64,000 bases of DNA, from positions 651,870,871 through 651,934,870 of the forward strand of contig CM062811.1 of the NCBI GenBank assembly GCA_031772625.1, written 5' to 3'. The notes under the pieces were generated by a model that saw nothing but the letters and a program-made list of their open reading frames with translations, did not search any database and was not told the origin of the DNA. This document shows positions 9,974 to 20,820 of the stretch, piece by piece (the stretch's first letter is position 1; every line of letters starts with the position of its first letter). Made by a program: the position numbers and the translations under genes. This DNA is from Pinus tabuliformis. Its lineage: Eukaryota; Streptophyta; Pinopsida; Pinales; Pinaceae.

Positions 9974-11105
9974 TCAAATTTGCTTGTGAAAGAAGGCTAT
10001 ATTTTTGTCTCCAGAAACAAGCCAGAGATTGTGTGATTTGAGCCTCAAGGATTCTTCCTCCTCTCTGAATGGCCTAAGGGTGTTGATTTGGAGTTCTTGT
10101 TCGCTATGTATTTCTAAGCAGGTAATGTCTTGCATCTCCAGGCCCATTCGCAGATCCAACAATTGCTTTGTGTTTTGTTTTCTATGACTAGTGGGGGAGT
10201 ATGTGGGATTTTTTATCCATTCCTTCAAGGCTGATTTGGTGGCTTTTATCTTTTTATCCCAGACATAGCTGGGTGATCCAAGAACATGGATGGACTAGGC
10301 CTTCTTGATTGTATCCATAAACCCTTCACTGTTTACCGAGAGAGGGCTGAACTGGAAAGGGATTGGCCCCAAATTTTCTTCTTCTTCTAGAAAAAGGAGG
10401 ATGGGTTTATGATCTGAAGTCCACTTTGGCATAATTTTTGTGGAAATGATATTCTTCTTGGAGAGGAGGTGCTCTGAAGTAGGAATCTGTCCAACCGAGC
10501 TGAAATATGCTCCTCCCCAACTCTGTTATTTGACCATGTGTAAAGCCCTTTTTTGGTTTAAAATATAGTAAATCCCATTGTTGAATCAGGTCTTCCACCA
10601 TGGGTAGGAAGTGGTCCCTGCTGCTGGTTCTTCCTCTTTTTTCCTTTGGGTCGAGGATTAGATTGAAGTCTCTTGTAAGAATTATATTCTTGAGGGAGTA
10701 GGCTTCAAGGAAATCGGTCAGGGTTTGCCAAAATTCTTTCTTTTCTGCATAGAGTATAGGTACATAATGATTAAAGAGGGAAAAGTTAATCTTACTTGGA
10801 AGGTGTTAGAGTTGGGTGTAAATCCAATGCTGCGTCTGAAAGGAGCTCTCAAGTTGAAACTTGGCATCCTCCCAGAGAATGGCTAGGCCACCACATGTAC
10901 CTCTAGCACTTACAACTTTTCTAGCTTTTGTTTTCCATTTTACTTTGCTAAGTTCCAGAAGGACTTCGCCTTCTATTTTAGTCTCTTGGAGCATGAGGAT
11001 CTCAGGAAATTCCTATTTCAATAGATTCTTGACTGCTTCAGCTTTTGAGGGATTCCCCAGTCCTCTGCAATTCCAAGAGACTAATCACATTATTTACTGG
11101 TAGAG
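9974..11105 (-). pseudogene. LINE ORF2 apurinic/apyrimidinic-like endonuclease and linker
   Basis: The N-terminal part of ORF2 reads VSWNCRGLGNPSKAEAV near 11090-11030, the usual first motif of plant LINE endonucleases (with the Asn). LMLQETKIEGE near 10990 supplies the metal-binding Glu. GTCGGLAILWEDAKF follows near 10900. Later pieces at 10407-10601 and 9974-10228 (ending SGDKNIAFFHKQI) match the linker to the RT, where many plant LINEs have the motif GD.NT.FFH. A stop separates the first two motifs, another stop lies between about 10600 and 10800, and a frame change between about 10230 and 10400. The enzyme would nick the target DNA to start integration. Confidence 0.8.
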
Positions 11106-11228
11106 AGTGGGGCAGTTCCTCCCTTGGGATGCTTGTTTCTAGTATTTCTGCTGATAGACATCTCAATCGTGGGCTAGCTGCCTTGCATTTTTTTGTCTCT
11201 CTGCCTCTTCTTCTCTAGCCTCTCTGTG

Positions 11229-12409
11229 CTATTTCCTCCCCACTCTTTTCGAGGGCCTCTCAGTTGTATCAGTTGTCTCATCTTCTGAGGATCCCGAGAT
11301 CTCTAGGGTATTTTTCCTAATCATATATGCATAGGTTGGGGAACTAGAGAAACCTTTTGGAGTTCCGATTTGGAGAGGGCCTGTTTCCTCTTGCCTTTTG
11401 TTTTCTTCCATGATGACAGTCTGCTGTTCAGCCTCTTTATCTGTTGGATCTTGGAGCTTTTATGGTGTGATGAGTATTTCAAAGGGATTTGTGGGTATGT
11501 CTGCTTTTGATGGGACTGAGCTTCCCTCTGCTTGGGCTTTGGGAGGAGCAACCCTCCCTGTGAGCACTGCTTTCCCTTTGTTCCTATTTCTCTGCTTAGC
11601 TATTCCTAGTTTCTGGACCTGAGTCCATTGATATCCTTTCGCATTCTCAGCCCCATCCTCTGTTTTCCTTTTACAATGTCTGGCAAAGTGCCCATAGCCA
11701 TGGCAATGCCGACATTTAAATGGGAGTTTCTCATATTCTAACACTTGTATGTGAGTCCAATCAGCCACCGTGAGTTTAATAGCTTCAGGGCGACCTTCCT
11801 CCTGGCCTACTTCTACACAAATTCTTGCACAGAAGTACTGGTCCCTTCTTTCTGCTCGATCGGTGTATTTCCCAAGTTTATTACCTATGGTTTCTAAGGA
11901 TTTGGGGTTCCAGCAATGTAGAGGTATATGGGGCAAGCACACCCAGATAGGGACAACCGAGGGCACATCCTGTGTCAGATCGAAGTCTGGAGTCCATTGA
12001 TTCAGGTACAAACCCTAAGGCCCCATGAAATACGGGCCATTTCTGAATATGAGGTTCTTGTCTCCTGTCGCTTCAAATACGAATATAAAGAATCCTTTGC
12101 CAACGAAGTGACTTTTGATACCTTCCTTGACCAGAGATCGCCAGTTCCTTTTCACCTAGGCATCTATAGATTTAGGCGAGGGCCATAGCGCAATGATCTG
12201 TCCAATAAGCCCTCTTTCTACTAGGTTCAATGCTGCTTTGTAGGGTTCTTCAGTTAGCAGATCAACTGTGGGGATGGAATACATTCTTTTGACAAATTCT
12301 GTTGGTTTTCGATTGCCGGCCGTTTATTGCTCGCTGCAACAAGATCCCAAAACGCAGCTAGTTCAGGTGGAAGGGGAGGATCTAGTTCGCAGCCCCCTCC
12401 TGGGGCCAT
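11229..12409 (-). pseudogene. LINE ORF1, DUF4283-like domain and CCHC zinc knuckle
   Basis: The likely start is the ATG at 12409-12407 (MAPGGGCELDPPLP). The middle reads VKRNWRSLVKEG and GKGFFIFVFEATGD, then LNQWTPDFDL, PIWVCLPHIPLHCWN and GKYTDRAERRD. This is the classic DUF4283 series of plant LINE ORF1. The knuckle CRHCHGYGHFARHC lies near 11695 (CX2CX4HX4C). A low-complexity tail runs on to 11229. One frame change lies in the N-terminal third, and stops occur near 12160, 12018 and 11460. The frame resumes after the last of these with similar composition, so that stop is probably premature. ORF1 proteins coat the LINE RNA and act as chaperones. Confidence 0.8.
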
Positions 12410-12540
12410 GGTGCTGGAGTTGCATGCAGTCTCCTGGTGTGGCTGTGGCTCCTCGCGTGCACCCAGAACTCCCGATCGCTCCTGCTGACCTCAGATGCAC
12501 CCGTCTGCAGCTGTCTGTAGCTCCTCGCATGTAGAGCAAA

Positions 12541-12782
12541 CATATATCTAATTTAATATTATATATATATATATAATTATAATTATATAATCACTAATAA
12601 ATATTACACATGCTCCTTCTGGGGATGAAAGCCTCCCTGTGAGGTTTCAAGAACTGCAGACTATTGCCTATCTAGTAACAACCAAAACAAACTTATCTCG
12701 TAGTGTTCCATTGGGCATGGATTTTGTTTGCATAGAAAACAAAAACTGAAAAAACATATTACAATATTAAGGCCTTAAAGCC
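12541..12782. other. AT-rich junction between the LINE and the Tat-like element
   Basis: Begins with an AT tract containing (TA)n at about 12563-12582, then about 180 bp of ordinary sequence with no ORF. On the minus strand it lies 3' of the integrase C-terminus, where the polypurine tract and 3' LTR of the Tat-like element should be. No sequence matching the 18826-20318 LTR is found there or left of the LINE. Confidence 0.5.
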
Positions 12783-14063
12783 TCATATGAAGTAAAGTTT
12801 CAAAAACCGCCCATTGATTGGGCCATCAAAAGAACCTTCCCCCTCCAAATTGTGCAGAATGAAAGTATTGTTCATCTGAACCTGAGCAATGAAAAATGGT
12901 CCCGTCCATAAGGCATCAAATTTACCATGGTTGCCCTTCTTTTCCTTCAATGCATCCCATTTGAGAACCCAGTCACCAAGTTGAAAACTGTCCATTTTTG
13001 CCTTTCTATCAAAGGTTTCTTTGATCTTATTCTAATGAATTCTTGACTTCTCAACCAGTTGTTCTCTGATATGTTGTAATTCAACCAAGTTACTCATTCT
13101 CCTCGCCATGTCATTCTCTTCATCATGTTCTTCTTGCAAGAATTTAGCCACAGGGAGAATCAGCTGGATAGGAAAAACAACATCAGCGCCATAAACCAGC
13201 TTAAATGGAGAATTTCCTATGGACTTCTTGTTGGTAACTCTGTCAGCCCACAGTGAAAACTTCAACTTGGAATGCCAACTCTTTTTGTTGTCCTCTAATA
13301 GTTTTTTGATTATCCTTACAAGACTCTTGTTAGATGATTCTGCCAGGCCATTGCCTTGAGGATAATATGAGGTAGAATGCACCAATTGAATGCCCATGGA
13401 TTCACACATGTCCACCAATTCTTCTGCCCTGAAAGCTGCTACATTATTAGTGACTAGTTTGGTTGGGCAACCAAATATAGTGAAAATATTATCATTCAAG
13501 AACTTTATGATAACCTGATGATTAACATTTTTAGTGGGTATAGCCTCAATCCATTTGGTGAAATAATCAGTGGCTACCAAGATCCATTTGTGTTGGCCAC
13601 TAGAATTTGGATTGATCTCACCTATGAAGTCCAAGCCCCATTACTGGAAGGGACCATTGGCATGCACTGGCTTCAAGGGCAGAGATTTTAGCTGCTATCT
13701 TCCTGTGAACCTCTGACATTTGTCACAAGACTTCACAAAAGAAAACACATCAAAGAACAGAGTAGGCCAATAATACCCATCTCTCAGGATCTTGTGGGCT
13801 GTGGTTTTCCAATAATGATGCCCTCCACAGATGCTAGAATGGAAGTGTTGCATGACTTCCACAAATTTTCCTTTTTCTAGACATCTCAAGAGGATCCCTG
13901 ATGGGTCTCTCCAATAAAGCAGGTTTTTATAAATGAAAAATTTGGCTGATCTGAGCTTAATGGCCTGGGCTTGACTTGAGCTAAGCCCTGGAGGGACTTC
14001 TAGATTCTGCAAAAAATGAACTATACTGGAATACCATTCACAGGTGGCTAGATTTTTAGCCAA
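12783..14063 (-). pseudogene. Integrase of the Tat-like element
   Basis: Three parts are seen in order on the minus strand. An N-terminal HHCC zinc-binding region (HHYWKTTAHKIL and CDKCQRF near 13800-13700) comes first. The catalytic core follows (MDFIGEINPNSSGQHKW, VATDYFTKW, then YYPQGNGLAESSNK) at about 13634-13032. A C-terminal part at 12995-12783 (FQLGDWVLKWDA, FDALWTGPFFI) resembles the GPY/F-type end of Ty3 integrases. Integrase inserts the reverse-transcribed DNA into the host chromosome. No chromodomain follows, which fits a non-chromovirus lineage such as Tat or Athila. The coding region is broken. Confidence 0.85.
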
Positions 14064-14172
14064 AGACTGATTCTTCTCTTACTCTTCTGCTGCTTCCTCT
14101 GTCCGCTCACCACCTAAATTTGAACCCATGCAATTGATGTCTAACAAACTACAATTTTCCTCATCCATAAGC

Positions 14173-15545
14173 TTATCTAAGCCCTAGCCTTTGACAAGCT
14201 TGGTGGGCTTCACCTCTATGTTGAACTCTATGAATTATCCATTTAGCTCTCTTTCCATCAATATCTGGTTGAGTTAGGACATCTTTTACTAAGGCCGAAG
14301 GTACATACTCAACCACTTTAGAATGCAGAATATAAATTCTAAATTCCTTTAAAGATTTTATGAGAGCATAAGCTTGTTTTTCAATAAGGTCATACCTTAG
14401 TTCAGCATCCCTCAGAGTTTTGCTGAAAAAGGCCACAGGGTGCTCTACACCTTCATCATTTTTCTGTAATAGAACTCCTGTAAGTGTATCATAAGAGGCA
14501 AAAGAGAAGATATAAAATTCCCTGGTATAATCTGGACTGATTAAAGTGGGAGCTTCCATGATAGCTTGTTTGATGGCTTCAAAAGAGCTTCTTGCACCAT
14601 CTGTCCATTTTATTTCTGATCCTTTCTTCAACATGGAAGTGATGTGCTTCACTAGCTCTACAAAGTTTGGAATGAACCTCCTGACAAAGTTAATCTTACC
14701 CAGGAAAGATTGAATGTCCCTTTTTGACCTTGGGATGGACAATGTCTGAATTGCTTGAACTCTTGCTGGATCGATCTTCACACCTTCAGAAGAAACAATA
14801 TGTCCCAGAAGTTTACCTTCTTCTAGAGAAAACTGTGACTCCTTCGGGTTCATAGAAATTCCAAACCGTCTGCACTTTAGAAAAACCTTCTTCAAATGCT
14901 GCAATGGTCCTTGTGACTACTGGAAAATACTGTTATGTCATCAAGGTAAATAAGGACAAACTTGTCCTTCTCTCCCACAAAGGCTATGTCCATGGCCCTC
15001 TGAAAAGTAGCCCCAACATTCATCAGTCCAAAAGGCATCTTGGAGTACATGAAAATGCCCCAAGGAGTAGTGAAGGTGGTATTTTCCTGATCTTCTGGAT
15101 GTACAACAATCTGATTGTAACCTGAAAATCCATCTAAGAAAGACATGACTCTAGCCCCTGAAACTTTTTGCAGCAAGTGTTCCATCTTAGGCATGGGGTA
15201 GTTGTCTTTTTTAGAGCATTTGTTCAGATTCCTGAAGTCAACACAAAGCCTGATTTCTCCATTCTTCTTTCTTACTACCACAAGGCTAGCTATCCACTTT
15301 GAATACATTAGGGGAACTATGATCTTGACATCCAACAACTTCTTGATTTCCTTTTCAATCAAATGCAATAAGAGAGGGCTAATAGGTCTTAATTTCTCCT
15401 TAAAAGGGATGGTGTTCTTCTCCAGTGGAATCTTATGCTGAATGATGTTGGTATCATAGGTCCTAAGATCATTGTACTCCCAAGCAAAAATATCAGCAAA
15501 TTGTTTCATCATGGTGCAATACTTGGAACTTTGGGCAGAAGACAA
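14173..15545 (-). pseudogene. Reverse transcriptase and RNase H of the Tat-like element
   Basis: RT motifs appear in order: KNGEIRLCVDFRNLNK, SFLDGFSGYNQI, MPFGLMNVGATFQRAMD and the catalytic LIYLDDITVFS. These are followed by the connection segment (LGHIVSSEGVKIDP, FLGKINFVRRFIPNF) and a Ty3-type RNase H (YDTLTGVLLQKNDEG, HPVAFFSKTL, LIEKQAYALIKSLKEF). This is standard Ty3/gypsy pol. The coding region is broken but long open stretches remain. Confidence 0.88.
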
Positions 15546-15857
15546 GTGAGTGGACAGATTTATGTACTTTGGATGGGTTGGACTCCCTACATTATGTCTA
15601 TGAACTGCAGACTCATTTTATTTTTTGGCAAGCTTGTAAGGTACATCATTATGATCAAATAGCTTCTCTAGGGGCACCAATCCTTTGGGTATATGGTTAC
15701 TAGGCAGCTGAAGAATGCTCTCCTGACCAATCTCATCCTTTAGCTTAGACTGGTTGCATTCTTCAATGGTTTCATTTTCTTGGTCAATGTGCATTTCAGA
15801 AAATTCATCAATGACTTGTAAAAACCTATTAATTTCATCACCATCTTCAAAAAATTT

Positions 15858-16853
15858 CTAGTATTTGACATTGTCAGGCAGAGATGGTCTATATTTCACC
15901 TGAACTTCATAAGTCAATTTAGGAGGCAAAGGAGGAATAAATGTGCTAGCAGACACAACAAGGGAATCAACAAGCTGGTTCTTCATTCTAGGGATGTAAG
16001 AAATGTTGAAACTATTAAAAGAACCTGTGAGCTTCCATATCTCATCTCTGTATGCTTTCAGCCTTGGATTCTTTGCTTGGAAAGTTTTGTTCACCTGCTG
16101 AATGATAAGGTCTGCATCTCCAAACACCTTTAGACCTTTGATGCCCATTTCTTTAGCAGCGTTTAAGCCCAATATCAAGGCTTCGTACTCTACTATGTTA
16201 TTTGTGACCTGAAAAGTTAACTTGAAAGATAAATGAATGCATTCTTGTGTGGGGGACACAAGGACTACACCTGCCCCTGCAGCTTCCTTAGAGAAAGCTC
16301 CATTAAAGAACATGTCCCAAATTTGTGGGCCTTCTTCCTCTGTGATCTGGCAAACTTGTTTCCCAAGCTGCATGGAGTCCAACTGGGATTCTTCAATCTG
16401 AAGAATACGGGCTCCAAAGTCATTGTTGATAGCATATATAGGATGATTAGTGGGATTCCTTTCATCACTGATGATATAATCCAACTGAGCTTCTCTGTAT
16501 AATCTCCTACTCTCACCTCCAAAAACTGGGACAGTAGCATAGGATAGATCATTCTGCAATGTTCCACCTAATCCCTTGATCCAACCTCTGGAAAGAAACA
16601 TGCCAAACTTGGGGGGTACATCTGCTACCACAATATCCATCATCATGCTCTTCATGGGCAACTGAGACAAGGTGATGGCTAGGACTTTGATTAATCCCAA
16701 ACATTTCACTTTTCTAGAGTTAAAAGAAAACAGGTCATGATAAGACTTGGTAATGTCAAGACCCAACTCATCCATGACAGCCTTGGGCATTAGATTATGG
16801 CTGGCTCCTATGTCCAGAAGGCAGTTGTGAAGGATTTTGTCATGAATAGTCAA
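15858..16853 (-). pseudogene. Aspartic protease followed by an extra RNase H-like domain
   Basis: One 331-residue open stretch holds two domains. The first, about residues 1-110, is retropepsin-like: CLLDIGASHNLMP is the active-site motif, with the following strand LGLDITKSYHD. The second, about residues 165-320, is RNase H-like: SKEAAGAGVVLVSP, NNIVEYEALILGLNAA, VFGDADLIIQQV and a late ISYIPRMKNQLVDSL. It resembles the additional 'archaeal-type' RNase H known from Tat elements. In the Tat elements I know, that domain usually lies between RT-RH and INT; here it lies between protease and RT, in the same open frame as the protease. Confidence 0.8.
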
Positions 16854-16865
16854 AGAGAAATAGAA

Positions 16866-18647
16866 TTATGGGGAGCTGTCATCACAATTTTCAATTGGGT
16901 TGAGAACAACAGCTGGTTTGTCGTCTTGCAAATTTACATAGTCAATGGAGGCTTGTATGGCTTTAGGCTCAAGGGCCTCGAGGATAGATCTCTTAAAGGA
17001 CTCATTCTTCACTAGTTCAATCAGAGGTATAGGTATGCGTAGCTTCTGAATTTCTGATTCAAAACTGAAAGGAGAAGGAGACTTGTCAAGGCCTCTTACG
17101 TCATGAGTTGGAGCTTTGGGGATAATGGTATCAACTGCCGGTCGTTTCTTCTTATTAGCTTTCTGTATTGCAGGGACAACAACTCTCTGAACATGAGTTT
17201 CCTTGGCATTATTCATCTTCGACTCCAGATCATATCTGTGTTGATCATCAGTTTGCAGAACAGCTCCACCATCCCACTCTTGGCTGATCTGGTCATTGAA
17301 TAATGACTTTTCATAGGTAGCTAAGGTAAAAAAGGAGGCACTACCTTTGTCTTCCAGACAATGGATCTCATCATCTTCTTCAAACTGTTCTTCTTCCATG
17401 ACTACATTCTGGAAAGGGGTCTTCACCCTTTGGTCTTCATTGGCATCTTTGCTTCTTTGCAGAATCTGCAACTGCTCATTAGCTCTTCTATATGGATTTG
17501 GATTTCTAGGAGCAAAGGTATTAGGAACTCTTCCTTTCCTAGGGTGCTGCTCAACCTTTAATTTGGAGATTTCAGAGGCTAATGAATCTATCATCTTGGT
17601 CATTTTATCTATCTTGGGATCTGAAGATGATGAAGATTCACCCCTCTGTCTCCTTCTATCAACATTCCCCTTGAGCTTCTCTATATCCATGATGTTTGAT
17701 TCTACTTCCAAGGCTGCATCTTGCATATCAGCCAAGGTAGCACATCATATCTCCCTCAACAGTAGACAGAAGTCAGAATCAAAGGCATTGGCATAGGTGA
17801 GTTTAGCAGAGGTAGTGGTGGGTTTTACTTCGGCTGGTATCTTGCTGTACATGCGGTTAAACCTCTTATTAAAATTAGACAACAACTCACTGTTTTCCCT
17901 CTTTAAGTTCCCAAACTCGGTGTGGTAGTAGAGTAGATCCTTCTTATCCCCCCAATTCTTTAGGAATGCATCATCTAAAGCCTCAATATCTGCTATAGAC
18001 CTTGGGGTCAGTTCTCTGAACCATTTTCTAGCCTCTCCATCTAGACTTTGGACAAAGACTCTCATCCATACATTAGCTTCACTAATGTCCAGGTTATCAG
18101 CATAGCTATAGAATGATTCAAGGTGTTCCTCAGCTATAACACCTTCAGTCCCAGTGAACTTAGGCATATACTTCTGATATTCTCCAGTAGGCATGGCATT
18201 CAAAGGAGTGGGCAGTACTAGAGGTCCATACCTAGCAGCTATGATTCTTTCCATTTTGGTAGGTGCTTGTGGTGCTGCCATAGCTGTGGTGGCTATAAGG
18301 GTACTGGAAGTCTGAATGATAGAGGGTTAAGGAGTGATTGATAGGACTAAAGGAGTAAGATGGATAGGAGGAGAGGCTTCCTTTGGGCTTACAACGAAAG
18401 AAGAACCTAAAGAATAAGGAGCTCTATGAATCTCTAAGATTTTTTCTTCACTGCTAGTATTAGATGCTATACTCTCAACATGTATTTGTTCTATTATAGG
18501 ATTTTCTTGAAGAGATATAAAATATTGTTTAGAGCTACCTGAACCTAATGCTCCTTTCTGCAACACGTTTCTTTCTTTAATGATTTTTTCAGGATCAGGT
18601 ATTGGGTCAGCTCGTGGCTTTTGAGGATTTTTCCGAGTATGCCTCAC
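16866..18647 (-). pseudogene. Gag region of the Tat-like element
   Basis: It has three open stretches. The middle one (18281-17745) carries the Retrotrans_gag-like core: YMPKFTGTEGVIAEEHLESF, WMRVFVQSLDGEARKWFREL, DAFLKNWGDKKD and NLKRENSELLSNFNKRFNRM. The upstream stretch (18647-18327) is a low-complexity leader. The downstream stretch (17735-16866) is charged, with a coiled-coil-like piece (KIDKMTKMIDSLASEISKLK), and runs towards the protease. No CCHC knuckle was noticed. Gag would form the particle that packages the element RNA. The region is broken. Confidence 0.75.
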
Positions 18648-18803
18648 AAACTAAGCCAGAACTATGGAGTGGAGTCGCCAAGAGGTTCGTCCTCCAGTAG
18701 AGTCACCAGATAGATGACTACAACCCCAATAGTGTCCAGACATTGTCTATCATCAAAGCTGGATCTGTGTCATCCCCTAGGGAAGCTGACCTTTAGTCTC
18801 CTC

Positions 18804-18821
18804 TCCCCGGCAACGACGCCA
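18804..18821 (-). promoter_or_regulatory. Primer-binding site, tRNA-Asp type
   Basis: On the minus strand TGGCGTCGTTGCCGGGGA lies four bases inside the LTR edge. It closely complements the 3' end of plant tRNA-Asp (CCCCGGCAACGGCGCCA), the primer commonly used by Tat and Athila elements. It fixes the 5' LTR boundary and the strand. Confidence 0.85.
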
Positions 18822-18825
18822 ATTA

Positions 18826-20318
18826 TGTTAGCACTCCAGGAAACTCTCCTATGTTGTAGCTCGGAGATGCCTGGTAACATATAAATCTTCAATATTGTTC
18901 TCTGAACTATTGGAATGGATTGGGGTTTGGATCAAGTCAAATGACTGTTTCAACTCTGTTTTCACTCAAGACATGCATGAACACCCTCAGCTTGACAAGG
19001 TTTTCGACCACTAATGCTCAATAGTTTATAGATTCAATGAATAAATGGAGAATATTGAATGTACCAGCAGATGCATACATAAACACATATGAATGGCTAG
19101 CTACAAAAAGTAAATGAAGCTTGCAAATCTAATTTATCAACACAGAGATAAGATGACAATTATCTGGCATTAGACACAAAAGAAAAAATGAATAACCTAT
19201 TCAAGTGCAATATTAAAACAGAGGAGAAGATGACAATTGAACATATAAAAACAAAAGAAGCTTGTGTTACTGGAATGAAGATGACACACTGGGAGGAACA
19301 GAGTATCCACATTCTCCAAAAGTTGAACCTCTATTACCTCAAACTTTCAGCCATTTATAGGCTTTTTAAAATACTCTCGAACTCTCTGAGGCTTGAGATG
19401 TCTTAATCTATCCCCTCTGTCTTCTAGCTACTTGATGCCATAACTAGACAAACATGAGCTCAGAGAGCTCTGTTTCTAACAAACATGGTAATCAAATTCT
19501 GGTAATTTCGCCGCGCTGTCAGGTGGTTCGCTCGTGCCAGTGATGTTCTATGATCATTTCTGTTGGTTCGGCTGCATCGTGCTGTTGCTTTTCCCCTTTC
19601 AACCATGCATTTTTTTATTTCAGTTCAACTCTCTGACTGTCAAAAACACTGAAAAAGCCAACAAATTTCCTCCCCGGGTGACTGGTGGGAAGTGGGGTAC
19701 GGGGGCCGTTGGATCGGGAGGAATGGGTAGAGGAGATCAATCATTGGAGGCTTGAAGTAGTGGCAGGAGCAGAATAAGTCTGAGCTGTCAGATCTTAGAT
19801 GGGTAGATCGAATGGCTATTAGGCAGAGGAGGTGCTCGAAGGATAACGCCCAGGAGAATTTACTCAAGTGGAAATGGTTTATTTCAGGCGGTCATCGGGT
19901 GGTAAGTGGTAAAGGTCGGAGCTCGCCTGATTCCATTCATCGAGCGCCACGTAGTAGTGGAGGAGAGAGAGGAAACCACTTTATCGGGCGGGTATCCCTC
20001 TCTCTTGTTTTCTCGAGCGATATGCATGATAGCCATTAGATCTGGTGGAAATGATCTAACAGTGGTGATTGGTCGAAGTGGGTGAGCGTATAACGTTGGT
20101 CGGATGAAGTGTGGACCGTCAGATTAGTGGGAAGATTGACGACGGGGGACACGAAGGTATGGGACGACCTCGAGAAATGTGCAAAGGGGCGCATATGGAC
20201 GGAAAGGTAAGGTTTTTGGGGGCTTTTTCACATTAGTGCATGTTTTCATGCACTCTGAAAATAGACCATTTCCCTCCTTTAGTCTTCAAAATAGCAGCAC
20301 TACACCTCAGGGCTAACA
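18826..20318 (-). repeat. LTR of the Tat-like element (5' LTR)
   Basis: The edges are TGTTAGCACTCC at 18826 and GGGCTAACA ending at 20318. This gives matched inverted termini TGTTAGC...GCTAACA and a length of 1493 bp. The inner edge lies next to the primer-binding site. The outer edge is supported because sequence similarity to 33535 onward begins immediately to its right. A TATA box (TATAAATGG on minus, 19351-19359) lies inside. The outer part (19500-20230) is GC-richer than its surroundings. The 3' partner LTR is not in the window. A target-site duplication (GGACG right of the edge) cannot be tested. Confidence 0.8.
19351..19359 (-). promoter_or_regulatory. TATA box in the Tat-like LTR
   Basis: TATAAATGG on the minus strand, about 960 bp into the LTR counted from its U3 edge. 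A plausible core promoter for the fossil element. The same box is present in the second copy (45825-45833). Confidence 0.55.
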
Positions 20319-20555
20319 GGACGCAAAATTTTGTGGAAGTGCTTTAAGCTCTATATAATGAGAATTGATCCACAATATCGATTCATAGAGGAAATCAAAT
20401 TGGGATCCTAATAATTATGGGCGAGGTGGATGTGGTCAACATCAATGAGTAATTAATATAGCTTACCATGATTGAAGAATTATTTCCTAAATATATATAA
20501 GACATCCTACAAATAATAAAAATGCAGTAACCACATAATTTAGGAAGTTCAATGC

Positions 20556-20635
<80 letters not shown>

Positions 20636-20820
20636 GCATTGAACTTCCTAAATTATGTGGTTACTGCATTTTTATTATTTGTAGGATGTCTTATATATAT
20701 TTAGGAAATAATTAATAGTTCAGGAAATAGAAAAACTTGTTAACTGTGAATATGTAACAGTTCAGGAATTCTTTCATCAATCATATAGAACTAATTATCA
20801 TTCAATAACATAATTGGCAT
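20319..20820 (+). repeat. Dispersed repeat, paralogous to 33535-33900
   Basis: From the edge of the Tat-like LTR the sequence can be aligned with 33535-33900. Shared words include AATTTTG(T/G)GGAAGT(G/A)CTTTAAG, AATGAGAA(T/C)(T/C)(G/A)ATCCA, GAGGAAATCAA and, after the hairpin, AAAACTTGTTAAC(T/C). It is diverged but colinear and non-coding. The Tat-like element seems to have inserted at the left edge of, or within, this repeat. Confidence 0.65.
20478..20713. repeat. Perfect 83-bp inverted repeat around a (TA)n core
   Basis: The left arm 20478-20560 and right arm 20631-20713 are exact reverse complements as far as I can read. They are separated by about 70 bp of (TA)n, itself self-complementary. 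The arms contain TAAGACATCCTACAAATAAT and TGCAGTAACCACATAATTTA. The paralogous block near 33700-33800 has the left-arm sequence only, so the right arm looks like an inverted duplication of the left. It lacks transposon-like termini and target duplications and codes for nothing. Confidence 0.92.

Larger units (their letters stand above)
6042..12540 (-). mobile_element. Plant L1-type LINE, nearly full length, decayed
   Basis: Read on the minus strand the order is 5' end near 12540, ORF1 with a zinc knuckle (about 12409-11229), ORF2 with endonuclease, reverse transcriptase, zf-RVT-like and RNase H domains (about 11100-6842), a 3' UTR, then an A tract. The tract is seen as T9 at 6042-6050, with an AATAAA-containing word just upstream on the minus strand. 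A C-terminal RNase H in ORF2 is typical of one branch of plant L1 elements. The element carries at least three frame changes in ORF2 and several stops, so it is dead. The words TAATTTAA at 6033-6040 and 12549-12556 flank it, but both flanks are AT-rich and I do not trust them as a target-site duplication. The 5' end is approximate. Confidence 0.85.
12783..20318 (-). mobile_element. Tat-like Ty3/gypsy fossil with one LTR
   Basis: The minus-strand order is LTR (20318-18826), primer-binding site for tRNA-Asp (18821-18804), gag (18647-16866), protease plus RNase H-like domain (16853-15858), RT with its own RNase H (15545-14173), and integrase with C-terminal domain (14063-12783). The Ty3/gypsy assignment rests on RT-RH preceding INT. 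The Tat-type suggestion rests on the tRNA-Asp primer, the long LTR and the extra RNase H-like domain. The second LTR is missing at the left end. The element is broken in several places but its domains remain easy to read. It is probably of moderate age; with one LTR left it cannot be dated from the window. Confidence 0.85.

Noticed and set aside
6033-12556. TAATTTAA as LINE target-site duplication
   Set aside because: Both flanks are strongly AT-rich, so an 8-base A/T match is expected by chance, and the 5' end of the LINE is not exactly known.
20478-20713. microRNA precursor or MITE
   Set aside because: The arms are perfectly complementary with a long (TA)n core, unlike a typical precursor. 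No terminal target duplications are visible, and the paralogue has only one arm.
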